21,833 nucleotides of DNA from Candidatus Sumerlaeota bacterium (lineage in GTDB: Bacteria > Sumerlaeota > Sumerlaeia > MWCT01), in the NCBI GenBank assembly GCA_026398545.1, contig JAPLSR010000033.1:1-21833 (forward strand). The letters run 5' to 3'. The notes under the pieces were generated by a model. That model did no database searches and was not told the origin of the DNA. It was given only the letters and a program-made list of their open reading frames with translations. Position numbers and translations under genes: made by a program. Shown here piece by piece: positions 1 to 7,205 of the stretch (positions are counted from its first letter, which is position 1; every line of letters starts with the position of its first letter).

Positions 1-2
1 TG

Positions 3-659
3 CAGGAACTGGGTTATGCGGGAAGCCGTCAACCCGGGTATATTTACCAGGGACTAAAGGAGGGCATTGGCAACATTGCCAAAATGCGCACCGTCATGGC
101 GGAAGACCTCGTAACCAAGATTAACGAGCGAATCACAGACCTTCCGAGCAAACACGACTTTTACAGAATTCAGATGCATCATGAGATCAAGGAGTGGCTC
201 ACGATGGCGGAGAAGTTCGATTCGCAAAATACCAGGGTGAAAGAGGCAAGGGCAAGTATTGAAGCACAACTGGCGGAAGATATAAAGAAGTTTCACAAGA
301 AGATAGACGACCGGAAATGGCAGGGGAATTCATCGGGCAGGGAAGCAAAGGCGGCTTTGAAATATTTTGAGGAAAGTCCCGATTGGGGCAAGCGTGCCAC
401 CGAACCCCGCCATCCCTTGGGGGTAGCCATTACCAACGAATGGTCGGTCCAGGAGACGGATATCACGAATCGACCTGTCATGTATGGTCTGCCGGCTTTA
501 ATCGCTGTGCAGGTAGATAGCGAAAAGACTGATAATCTGGCACGAGTGTTCAATGTGACTATGCGCACACAAAAGAGTGCAGACGCCAAAAAAGAACCGC
601 CCTTTGAATCCATCACAGTCGGCGATAGCTATTATATCTGCGCTGATAAAATAAAATGA
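3..659 (+). CDS. 3' part of an unrecognised protein (5' end outside window)
   Basis: The reading frame is open from the first complete codon of the window to the TGA at 657-659, so this is the C-terminal 218 codons of a longer protein. The first in-frame ATG (84) has no ribosome binding site at a usable distance: the AGGAGG-like stretch at 58-63 lies about 20 bases upstream. It is therefore probably internal. The N-terminal half of the visible part is charged and probably helical (many K, E, R), which suggests a coiled or helical-bundle region. The C-terminal half (from about EPRHPLGVAIT) looks like a compact beta-rich domain ending in GDSYYICADKIK. I recognise no family. It lies 144 bases upstream of the gspA-like gene on the same strand, but a good promoter candidate in that gap argues for separate transcription. 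Confidence 0.7.
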   Translation, partial: QELGYAGSRQPGYIYQGLKEGIGNIAKMRTVMAEDLVTKINERITDLPSKHDFYRIQMHHEIKEWLTMAEKFDSQNTRVKEARASIEAQLAEDIKKFHKKIDDRKWQGNSSGREAKAALKYFEESPDWGKRATEPRHPLGVAITNEWSVQETDITNRPVMYGLPALIAVQVDSEKTDNLARVFNVTMRTQKSADAKKEPPFESITVGDSYYICADKIK

Positions 660-731
660 CGGGACTTGTAGTATATTAAGAAATGTGATTTCACCGCTGA
701 GACGTTGAGATTGCAGAATGACCAATTTGTG

Positions 732-759
732 TTGACATGGAGCTATGGGTCTTCTTAAT
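732..759 (+). promoter_or_regulatory. Putative sigma-70 promoter for the gspA-like gene
   Basis: A perfect -35 hexamer TTGACA lies at 732-737, followed after 16 bases by CTTAAT (754-759; 4 of 6 matches to TATAAT). Transcription would start near 767, about 37 bases before the ATG at 804. The call rests on sequence match and position only. Confidence 0.35.
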
Positions 760-803
760 CCATTTCTGATAATCGCATTGGCAAAAAGAGTGGTGTCGCC
801 TTT

Positions 804-2612
804 ATGTATCGTAAGTTTTTTGGGCTTGAAGAAGACCCGTTTAATCTCACGCCTGATACGCGTTTTCTCTACCTGAGCCGCAAGCACCGTGAGGCGCTCG
901 CTAACCTCATTTACGGCATCCAGGAGCGCAAGGGGTTTATTACACTGACCGGCGAGATTGGCTCCGGTAAAACTACCCTCTGCCGCGCACTCGTCAATGA
1001 ACTTGACCCGAAAACCACCAAGGTTGCGCTCATCTTCAATTCCTACCTGAGTGAGATTGAACTCCTCCAGACTATCAATGAGGACTTCGGCATCGCATCG
1101 GAATCCAATTCCAAACGCGACCTCATCAAGGCGCTGAACCAGTTCCTCCTCGATGAAAACGCCGCGGGACACAATGTCGTTCTCATCATTGATGAGGCGC
1201 AAAACCTGACGGCGCCTGTGCTGGAACAGATTCGCATGCTCAGCAATCTCGAGACGGAAACGGAAAAGTTGATACAAATCGTTCTCATGGCTCAGCCGGA
1301 GCTTCTCGATATCCTTGCCCAGCCCGAGTTAGAGCAGTTAAACCAGCGCGTTGCCGTCCGCTATCACATATTTCCCCTCGACGAAGATGACCTCGTTTAT
1401 TACATCCGCCACCGGCTCTTTGTCGCCAAGGCACAAATAGATATTGAATTCACGCCGGATGCCCTTAAACTCATTTATCAATTCTCAGGCGGAATCCCGA
1501 GGAAAATCAACGTCCTGTGCGACCGCTGTCTCCTTGACGCCTATACAAAAGTCACCTATGCAATTGATAGAAGTATTGTAAAAGAGGCTATTTTAGAGAT
1601 TGAAGGAGAGCAGGCGAGGGCTGTGGCAAAGGTGGGCGGCAGGGCATCCCGTCCTGCTGTCAGATTTTCAAACCTTGCGATATTGACCGGAATATTATGC
1701 CTTATTGTCATTGTTGGCGTCGTGCTTGGAATTAATCTTGCCCGCAGTCGCTTACGCTCCATAGCTTCAGCGACGGAGCGTGGTTTGCCGAAACCAAAAG
1801 ACGCCTCTCTTGAGGGGACGCAGGAAGCGGCGAGCGAACCTTCTTATAAGGTTGCATGGAAACAAGAACCGTCATCACTCTCTCAGGAAGAAGAGCCCAC
1901 ACCAACGCCTCAACCCACTCCCACAAAACCGCCTCAACGCTACTTTTTCAACTGGGACTACGATAAGGATAATGTCTGCCGCGTGGATAATACAAAATTC
2001 ACATATGCCGCCTCCATATTTACCTGTCTGCGCCTCTGGAATATAGAGGTTGACCTGACAGATTTCAAGAACATGGACGTCAAGACCATTCAGAGGCTCA
2101 ACCTGACCCAGAATGAAAAGATAGGTCTTGAAAAACATGTGATTGAGGGCGACCTTGCGACCGCCGCAAGATTTGATATCCCCGTAATACTGACATATAA
2201 CATCCCCCCGAAAGGTCTTTCGCCCGCTATTGTCCTCGTCCGCATGGAAGGGATGTCCTGCACTATTGCCGACCCGATGAGCGGGTTGCGCACCATCTCA
2301 CGCAATGCCCTTACAGAGAATCTGAGGCAGTGCATTGTGATATATTTTGACACGCTGAAGCTGGACACCCTCGTAAAAGGGGAGGAGAGCGAGCGGGTTA
2401 AAATCCTGCAGACGTTTCTCCAGAAGAAGGGGTTTCTGAAGGGGGAGGCAACCGGTATATTTGACCAGACTACCGAGTCTGGCATAAGGAATTTTCAACG
2501 GTATTATAAGATTGAGCTGCCGGAGCTGCTGAATACCGATACCGTTTTAATGCTTTCTACACGTATGGTCACCATGAGACCAAGGTTATTTTCCTCCGGC
2601 GGTCAGGACTGA
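804..2612 (+). CDS. gspA: GspA/ExeA-like AAA+ ATPase with peptidoglycan-binding domain
   Basis: 602 aa. The start MYRKFFGLEEDPFNLTPD is the characteristic ExeA/GspA opening, although the ribosome binding site is weak. Domains: AAA+ ATPase with Walker A GEIGSGKT (residues 50-57) and Walker B LIIDEAQ (127-133); one membrane segment at about 291-312; a Pro/Thr-rich linker (about 364-378); a region at about 380-515 that resembles the C39-peptidase-like domain of GspA proteins; and a C-terminal peptidoglycan-binding type 1 repeat (about 530-588, with GIFDQTTESGIRNFQ). In Aeromonas, ExeA works with ExeB to insert the type II secretin through the peptidoglycan. By analogy this protein couples cytoplasmic ATP hydrolysis to a periplasmic wall-binding activity. 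A gspB-like gene follows directly, supporting the assignment. No other secretion genes are visible here, so the secretin or pilus partner is unknown. Confidence 0.88.
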   Translation: MYRKFFGLEEDPFNLTPDTRFLYLSRKHREALANLIYGIQERKGFITLTGEIGSGKTTLCRALVNELDPKTTKVALIFNSYLSEIELLQTINEDFGIASESNSKRDLIKALNQFLLDENAAGHNVVLIIDEAQNLTAPVLEQIRMLSNLETETEKLIQIVLMAQPELLDILAQPELEQLNQRVAVRYHIFPLDEDDLVYYIRHRLFVAKAQIDIEFTPDALKLIYQFSGGIPRKINVLCDRCLLDAYTKVTYAIDRSIVKEAILEIEGEQARAVAKVGGRASRPAVRFSNLAILTGILCLIVIVGVVLGINLARSRLRSIASATERGLPKPKDASLEGTQEAASEPSYKVAWKQEPSSLSQEEEPTPTPQPTPTKPPQRYFFNWDYDKDNVCRVDNTKFTYAASIFTCLRLWNIEVDLTDFKNMDVKTIQRLNLTQNEKIGLEKHVIEGDLATAARFDIPVILTYNIPPKGLSPAIVLVRMEGMSCTIADPMSGLRTISRNALTENLRQCIVIYFDTLKLDTLVKGEESERVKILQTFLQKKGFLKGEATGIFDQTTESGIRNFQRYYKIELPELLNTDTVLMLSTRMVTMRPRLFSSGGQD

Positions 2613-2620
2613 ATGAAGAG

Positions 2621-2684
2621 ATTTGAGAATTGGAGAATTGGAGAATTTGAGGATTGGAGAATTTGAAGATTTGAAGATTTGAGT
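2621..2684 (+). repeat. Eight tandem octamers, consensus ATTKGARR
   Basis: Eight consecutive 8-bp units fill nearly all of the spacer between the gspA- and gspB-like genes: ATTTGAGA, ATTGGAGA, ATTGGAGA, ATTTGAGG, ATTGGAGA, ATTTGAAG, ATTTGAAG, ATTTGAGT. The array ends 6 bases before the ATG of the next gene. GGAG and GAG motifs recur within it and may serve as weak ribosome binding sites. Confidence 0.9.
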
Positions 2685-2690
2685 TCGACT

Positions 2691-3491
2691 ATGAGTATTA
2701 TACTTGATGCATTGAGGAAGGCAAGGCGCGACCGCCATATGGATGATGGTCCCAAGAATGATACCATTTTCCGCCAGATGGAATATGAGAACATTTCACG
2801 CCGGAAAAAGAAAAAAACGCGGCTTTACCTGATACTCATACTGGGATTTATCTTTGTTTTCATCATACCGCCAGCAATGTTCGTACTTCTCGCATATTGG
2901 GGATTTTTCCCACGCCCTTCCTTCATGAAAGGACAGCGCATATTTAGAGTTGGGATACCTACACCAACACCCCAGCCGGCAAAAATAATAATCCAGATGG
3001 CGCCAGTGCCCACCTCTGTGAAACCCCGCCCCACCAGTATCACACAAACGCCGGAACCAACCCCCGGGCCATCTCCAACTCCCGGACCCACACCCACCCC
3101 GATCCGCCTCAGGCGGACACCATCAAAGACCGCCTCGCCAGTCCGGACGCCTGTCACACTTCCCGCAGGCAAGCCTGTCGTGCCATTAATTCCAAGACCC
3201 ACGCCCACACCGAAGCCTGTTTCCACAGTCCGCCTCAGGCGGATTCCCACGCAAACACCCGCGCCGCTTCAATCCCCGGTCCCAACGCCCCGGCGGTCGG
3301 AATTCCAGCAACCCGAGGAATACAGCATAAAACTGGACGGTGTGATGTGGGATGATAAAAACCCATCAGCGCTGGTCAATGGTCAGATTGTTGGCGTAGG
3401 ACAGAATGTTGACGGTTGGACTGTCATCAAAATTACAAAAGAATATGTTGAAATGAAAAAAGATGATGTTAAATATAAATTCAAGTATTGA
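2691..3491 (+). CDS. gspB: GspB-like bitopic membrane protein
   Basis: 266 aa from the ATG at 2691. A TTG at 2679 is also in frame, but MSIILDALRKARRDR is the conserved GspB/ExeB-type beginning, so the ATG is preferred. A short cytoplasmic segment is followed by a hydrophobic stretch (LYLILILGFIFVFIIPPAMF). A long Pro/Thr-rich periplasmic spacer comes next, with many PTP and PTPxP motifs. The compact C-terminal domain contains LDGVMWDDKNPSALVNGQ and VDGWTVIKI, matching the GspB C-terminal domain that partners GspA. The two segments RLRRTP and RLRRIP in the spacer are encoded by copies of a dispersed DNA palindrome (listed separately). The gene lies 78 bases after the gspA-like gene and was probably cotranscribed with it. 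A stand-alone GspA/B pair could serve a type II secretion or type IV pilus machine encoded elsewhere. Confidence 0.8.
   Translation: MSIILDALRKARRDRHMDDGPKNDTIFRQMEYENISRRKKKKTRLYLILILGFIFVFIIPPAMFVLLAYWGFFPRPSFMKGQRIFRVGIPTPTPQPAKIIIQMAPVPTSVKPRPTSITQTPEPTPGPSPTPGPTPTPIRLRRTPSKTASPVRTPVTLPAGKPVVPLIPRPTPTPKPVSTVRLRRIPTQTPAPLQSPVPTPRRSEFQQPEEYSIKLDGVMWDDKNPSALVNGQIVGVGQNVDGWTVIKITKEYVEMKKDDVKYKFKY
3103..3117 (+). repeat. Dispersed palindrome TCCGCCTCAGGCGGA, copy 1 (within gspB-like gene)
   Basis: A 15-bp near-perfect palindrome (7-bp arms around a central C) is embedded in the coding sequence, contributing the RLRR residues. The 18 bases GCCTCAGGCGGACACCAT (3106-3123) recur exactly at 6161-6178 between genes. 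Confidence 0.8.
3229..3243 (+). repeat. Dispersed palindrome TCCGCCTCAGGCGGA, copy 2 (within gspB-like gene)
   Basis: This copy is identical over 15 bases to copy 1, 126 bp (42 codons) downstream and in the same reading frame, so both copies encode RLRR. Confidence 0.8.
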
Positions 3492-3585
3492 CTTTCTCAC
3501 TGAGAGGACAACCCTATAGTATAAAAATTTAAAAAAATTGCGCCAACCTGCTTGCAGACTCCATTTATCATAAGGGAGGGACTAA

Positions 3586-4764
3586 ATGTCCGTTGTTAAG
3601 AAAATCAATATGCCCGTCATGATTGTCGTAGTCATCACCGGAATATTCTCGTGCTCACTGCTCAAATCCGGCGGCGAGTCAGCACTATACCCGCGGACAG
3701 AACTGCGCGGGTTCTGGTTACGCCCACCGCAGAACTTTCGGGAGATTCCATCCATCCTTGATAAAATCAAAAACGCCGGATTTAACGCCATTTTCCTTGA
3801 AACCCTTTATCACGGATTTGTGATTTATCCCGGCTCAAATTTCCTCAACCGTCCCGAATATGGCGGGCATGACGTATTGCAGGAATTCATCAAAGAGGCG
3901 CACGCGCGCGGCATGACCGTCCATTGCTGGACAGAGGTATTTTACCTCCAGGTGGACACAAAGAAATATCCGCAATTCCCGCGTTCTGTCATTTTTGATG
4001 AACGTCCTGAATGGAGGCTTCTAACAAAGAATGGGGAGACCTCGGATGTTTCCGAGGATGCCCACATTTTCGGCGACCCCGCCAACCCCGCCCTGCAATC
4101 CTTTCTCCTTGAATTTTACCGCGACCTTATCCAGCGTTATAATGTGGACGGAATCAATATCGATTATATTCGCTATCCAGCGGGGAAATATGATACGGGA
4201 TACACAGAATTTGCCCGAAAAGCATTCAAAAATGAAACAGGTGTTGACCCTCTCACGTTTGATAGCAACAGTAATCCTGATATGTGGATGAGATGGGTCA
4301 GATGGCGGGAGAACAGGGTCACAGATTTTGTTTCGAGGCTGTCAGACCTGATTAAACATAATAAACCTCAAATAGTCCTCTCCGCTGCCATATTCCCGGG
4401 TTATTATATTGAGCGGGGGAGATATTCCACCTACCAGGACTGGGCAAAATGGCTGGAGGAGAATTATGTTGATGCCATTATTCCCATGGCGTATGCGCCA
4501 TCGCTTGAAGGTGTGCGGGGTGAAATCAATAGCGTAATTGAGAAGAATAAAGGCAAAGCCTTTGTCCTTCCCGTCCTCGCCGTCCCTATCACAAAAAAGG
4601 ATAACTATGGAGGGAGCGACCATCCCCCCATTCAAGAGCAGATTTCCATGGTGCGTTCCATGAAACTTCCGGGACATACAATCTTCTGTTATGACTGGAT
4701 TCTTCAAAGTGCGAATGGCTTTGATGCGTTCAAGGAGGTATATTCCCGCCGTTCAGAAAAGTGA
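3586..4764 (+). CDS. GHL10 (DUF187)-type glycoside-hydrolase-like lipoprotein
   Basis: 392 aa, with a good AGGGAGGGA ribosome binding site before the ATG. The N-terminus has a hydrophobic stretch (residues 9-21) ending in IFSC, a plausible but non-ideal lipobox with Cys23, so the protein is probably membrane-anchored outside the cytoplasm. The rest is a TIM-barrel-like GHL10 protein: RGFWLRPPQN (41-50), IKNAGFNAIFLETLYHG (61-77), the family hallmark VDGINIDYIRYP (187-198, with Asp193), and a late PMAY strand segment (VDAIIPMAYAP). Known relatives are put in the glycosyl-hydrolase-like 10 group, some acting on envelope or exopolysaccharide glycans, but the substrate cannot be read from the sequence. 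The DUF4139-like gene follows 29 bases later, so the two are probably cotranscribed. Confidence 0.85.
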   Translation: MSVVKKINMPVMIVVVITGIFSCSLLKSGGESALYPRTELRGFWLRPPQNFREIPSILDKIKNAGFNAIFLETLYHGFVIYPGSNFLNRPEYGGHDVLQEFIKEAHARGMTVHCWTEVFYLQVDTKKYPQFPRSVIFDERPEWRLLTKNGETSDVSEDAHIFGDPANPALQSFLLEFYRDLIQRYNVDGINIDYIRYPAGKYDTGYTEFARKAFKNETGVDPLTFDSNSNPDMWMRWVRWRENRVTDFVSRLSDLIKHNKPQIVLSAAIFPGYYIERGRYSTYQDWAKWLEENYVDAIIPMAYAPSLEGVRGEINSVIEKNKGKAFVLPVLAVPITKKDNYGGSDHPPIQEQISMVRSMKLPGHTIFCYDWILQSANGFDAFKEVYSRRSEK

Positions 4765-4793
4765 TTAGGTATTCATGAAGGGAGATAATCAAG

Positions 4794-6056
4794 ATGGGAA
4801 GCCTGAAAAAAATCGCCTTGTTTAAGCAAGGCTTTGGACTGTTCATTCATCAATTTAATGTGGAGACCGACAAGTCGGTGAGTATTCAGTCATCTCCTGA
4901 CCAGATGAATGAAATTCAATCCTCGCTCACAGTTCTTGACATGGGGGGAGGACATATCAACTCCATTGCATGTGAGAATGATAACGCCATGGGATTATTC
5001 AAAATCAACCTGCAGGGGAGCGGGACAAGAACTGTCCAAGTTTTGTATGTTGTTTCCACACCACCCTGGGAAATGACATACAGGCTCATGGTCCCCGACC
5101 AGCCTGGAAAAGCAAGGGGGCTTCTCCAGGGCATGGCAATTGTCCACCGCACGGGCGCTGAACCGTGGGAAAATGTTGACCTCACCCTGAAATCCGCCAG
5201 ACCCCATCTCAATTTTGAAACGGAGAAACAGGAAGATGGGATGTTTTATGAATATCACATCCCCCACCCCGTAAGTGTGTCTGAAAACGGCTATGTCATG
5301 ATACCCGTTATGGATGAAAGTGTCGATTGCGAGAATATCCTTGTTTTTCACGCACCGGAACAGAATATCTATCCAACCGTGGGTATAATTCTTTCCAATA
5401 CAACCAGTAATCCTCTTGCCCCGGGCCCCATCACCATCTTCCAGAAGGATGCGTTTGGCGGACAGTCTCTTCTCCCCACACTTCATCCCGGTCAGAGGCA
5501 CCTCCTTTGTTACGCAAACACACAGGAGTGTGAGGTGAGGTTAGACCAAAAGCCCGGCGGTGAAGCGGTCAGGGAGGTCAGAATAAAAGACGGTGAACTC
5601 ATACTTGAATTGGATGGTATGATGATGGACACTTATGAGATTCAGAACCGTACGACAAGGAAGAAGGAAATGGTGATTGAGCATCCAAGAATGGCAGGAC
5701 AAAAACTACAGAAACCACGGAATCCCTTCGAATCCACAGAAAAGGCATGGCGTTTCCGCATCTCGGTTCCGCCCGACATCGCCATCCAGTTCCAGATTGA
5801 GAGCACAATCAGGGATAGGAAAACTATAAGGCTTGCTGAAATTACGGGGGAACACATCTCTGCCCTTGTGGCGAAGGGGTATCTTGACGAGGGGGTGGAA
5901 AAACAGTTGCGCGGAGCGTTGTCCATACGGGATAGCATCAATCAGAAGGAAATGGATAACTCCCGGCGCAGTGAACAGGAAAGGGCATTTCAAGAATCCC
6001 TCCAGAAAATCTCATATGTGAAAGACATGAGCAATCCTGTTGAAAATAATCTGTAA
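4794..6056 (+). CDS. DUF4139-like protein of unknown function
   Basis: 420 aa, with GGGAG upstream of the ATG. The central section carries the DUF4139 pattern: PPWEMTYRLMVPD (about 90-102), then GMAIVHRTGAEPWENV (about 113-128) and LTLKSARPHL. This corresponds to the 'W-x-P-x-Y' and 'TGEDWENVxLTLSTxxP' blocks of that family. The later IQNRTTRKKEMVIEHP fits the family's final beta domain. I see no signal peptide or membrane segment, whereas many DUF4139 proteins are exported, so this one appears cytoplasmic unless its true start lies elsewhere. Family function is not established. It is shorter than typical DUF4139/mucoidy-inhibitor-A-like proteins and lacks their long coiled coil. A short charged tail (DSINQKEMDNSRRSEQERAF) may be helical. 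The neighbour is a GHL10 lipoprotein. Confidence 0.65.
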   Translation: MGSLKKIALFKQGFGLFIHQFNVETDKSVSIQSSPDQMNEIQSSLTVLDMGGGHINSIACENDNAMGLFKINLQGSGTRTVQVLYVVSTPPWEMTYRLMVPDQPGKARGLLQGMAIVHRTGAEPWENVDLTLKSARPHLNFETEKQEDGMFYEYHIPHPVSVSENGYVMIPVMDESVDCENILVFHAPEQNIYPTVGIILSNTTSNPLAPGPITIFQKDAFGGQSLLPTLHPGQRHLLCYANTQECEVRLDQKPGGEAVREVRIKDGELILELDGMMMDTYEIQNRTTRKKEMVIEHPRMAGQKLQKPRNPFESTEKAWRFRISVPPDIAIQFQIESTIRDRKTIRLAEITGEHISALVAKGYLDEGVEKQLRGALSIRDSINQKEMDNSRRSEQERAFQESLQKISYVKDMSNPVENNL

Positions 6057-6095
6057 ATCCGCCTCAGGTTGAAAACACATCGTGGCGGGCGGATT
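6056..6095 (+). repeat. Inverted repeat AATCCGCC / GGCGGATT flanking a palindrome half
   Basis: AATCCGCC (6056-6063) and GGCGGATT (6088-6095) form an 8-bp stem around a 24-base loop immediately after the stop codon of the DUF4139-like gene. The left arm continues into CCGCCTCAGG, a partial copy of the dispersed palindrome. No T-run follows, so it is not a typical intrinsic terminator. Confidence 0.6.
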
Positions 6096-6109
6096 AATAA
6101 GAATTTAAC

Positions 6110-6136
6110 AAGGATGGACAGGATTTACAGGATTGT
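6110..6136 (+). repeat. Three tandem 9-mers AAGGATGGA / CAGGATTTA / CAGGATTGT
   Basis: A 9-bp period is clear, with GGAT conserved in every unit. Stretches of this type (ggatttacaggatt) recur between genes in many bacterial genomes, from my general recollection. It lies between the inverted repeat at 6056-6095 and the palindrome copy at 6158-6172. Confidence 0.65.
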
Positions 6137-6157
6137 TTAATTCTGTCGCACTTTATG

Positions 6158-6172
6158 CCTGCCTCAGGCGGA
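6158..6172 (+). repeat. Dispersed palindrome, intergenic copy 3
   Basis: Twelve of the 15 palindrome bases are exact (GCCTCAGGCGGA, 6161-6172); the left arm is degraded to CCT. The identity to copy 1 extends rightwards through CACCAT (6161-6178 equals 3106-3123). Confidence 0.7.
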
Positions 6173-6228
6173 CACCATGTGATACTTGACAACTCCCGTG
6201 CCTTTTTATCAGTTTGAAAAAGTTTTAA

Positions 6229-6663
6229 ATGGAGAAATATGAGATGTTTCAGGAAAAAGTTGAAACAAGGCGGCGGGAGGAGATGATTCCTCTGACGTTG
6301 CAGGTCGCGGAGGCGCTTGAAAAATCCCGTATGCGCTCCGGTTTGTGCGTCATATATGTGCCACATACAACCGCAGGTGTAACGATTAATGAGAATGCCG
6401 ACCCGGATGTGTGTAAGGACATCCTGATGGGGCTTGGCAAAATCGCCCCCCTGAACTGGCAATACTCGCATGGCGAAGGGAATTCTGACGCGCATCTGAA
6501 GGCATCCATCGTGGGTTCATCAGTGGTTATTCCAGTTGAGGATGGTAAACTTCTGCTGGGAACGTGGCAGGGCATCTATTTTTGCGAATTTGACGGACCC
6601 CGCACAAGACATGTCCTCTATCAATTCATTCCTGCGGCGCCCACGCAGGTGGTGGAAGAATAA
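6229..6663 (+). CDS. yjbQ: YjbQ (UPF0047) family protein
   Basis: 144 aa from the ATG at 6229. An ATG at 6244 (139 aa, starting MFQEKVET) has a better placed GGAG nine bases upstream and may be the true start. Family signature blocks are intact: VPHTTAGVTINENADPDV (44-61), HGEGNSDAHLKAS (81-93), VVIPVEDGKLLLGTWQGIYF (99-118) and FDGPRTR. The conserved His and Glu residues of these blocks form the putative active or metal site. Members show weak secondary thiamine-phosphate synthase activity, and the physiological role is unsettled. It overlaps the STAS gene by one base (TAATG) and follows a repeat-filled gap. It is the probable first gene of the 6.2-11.4 kb transcription unit. A TTGACA at 6186-6191 could be part of its promoter, but no convincing -10 pairs with it. 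Confidence 0.9.
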   Translation: MEKYEMFQEKVETRRREEMIPLTLQVAEALEKSRMRSGLCVIYVPHTTAGVTINENADPDVCKDILMGLGKIAPLNWQYSHGEGNSDAHLKASIVGSSVVIPVEDGKLLLGTWQGIYFCEFDGPRTRHVLYQFIPAAPTQVVEE

Positions 6664-7205
6664 TGAATGAATCGATTATCGAATTCGCATTCGCACATCC
6701 CGATGTTGCAGTTATAAAGGTTCACGGACGCGGTTCATTCCTTAACAGCATGGACCTTCAATCCCTGACAGATACTCTGCACAAAAAAAATCCAAACATA
6801 CGTATTATCATAGACCTTGAGCATTGTATCACACTGGACAGCACCTTCATGGGGACACTGGCAGGTATAAGCATTGAGCAGAACAAGGCTGGCATGGGCT
6901 ATCTGACCGTGGTTAATGCACAAAAACATACGCGTCAACTTCTGGTCAATCTTGGTCTCTCTTACATCCTTGATATGCGCGAGATGGCAGAATCCATGCC
7001 TGTCAGGGAGGAGGATTTTCAGAAGGCTGAAGGGGAGAAATCTTCAAGGTTTGAGCAGATTGTACACATGATTAAGGCGCACAACCAGCTGATTGACTTA
7101 GACACCCAGAATGAAGTCCGCTTTCAGAGTGTGATAAAATATCTTCAGGACAGTCTTGAACGTGAAAAAAAGAAAAAGGAAGATACACCCGATTCTAAGA
7201 CATGA
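6663..7205 (+). CDS. STAS-domain protein, anti-sigma-factor-antagonist type
   Basis: 180 aa. Residues about 5-105 form a STAS domain: VAVIKVHGRGSF strand region, IIIDLEHCITLDSTFMGTL (48-66), then VVNAQKHTRQLLVNLGL. Asp59-Ser60-Thr61 occupy the position of the regulatory phosphoserine in SpoIIAA/RsbV-type proteins, so control by a serine kinase is plausible. A helical, charged tail (about 130-180) extends beyond the usual STAS length and may bind a partner. No anti-sigma kinase, phosphatase or sigma gene is visible nearby, so the partner must be encoded elsewhere. The start overlaps the yjbQ stop codon by one base, and the stop overlaps the ATG of the purine nucleoside phosphorylase gene, indicating translational coupling. 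Confidence 0.85.
   Translation: MNESIIEFAFAHPDVAVIKVHGRGSFLNSMDLQSLTDTLHKKNPNIRIIIDLEHCITLDSTFMGTLAGISIEQNKAGMGYLTVVNAQKHTRQLLVNLGLSYILDMREMAESMPVREEDFQKAEGEKSSRFEQIVHMIKAHNQLIDLDTQNEVRFQSVIKYLQDSLEREKKKKEDTPDSKT

Noticed and set aside
84..659. ATG at 84 as the true start of the first gene
   Set aside because: The frame is open to the window edge and the AGGAGG-like sequence is about 20 bases away, so the gene most likely begins outside the window.
498..1277. 259-codon open frame on the minus strand across the gspA-like gene
   Set aside because: It is antisense to a clearly recognised AAA+ ATPase, shows no recognisable motifs, and is explained by codon bias of the real gene.
2617..2690. Octamer array considered as a CRISPR or CRISPR-like array
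   Set aside because: Units are 8 bp with no spacers and no cas genes are nearby; it is a simple tandem repeat.
2825..3250. 141-codon Gly/Val-rich minus-strand frame
   Set aside because: It is the mirror of the Pro/Thr-rich linker of the gspB-like protein; the low-complexity repeat pattern (VGVG) is a shadow.
4995..5501. 168-codon minus-strand frame inside the DUF4139-like gene
   Set aside because: The plus-strand protein has family motifs and a ribosome binding site; the reverse frame has neither.
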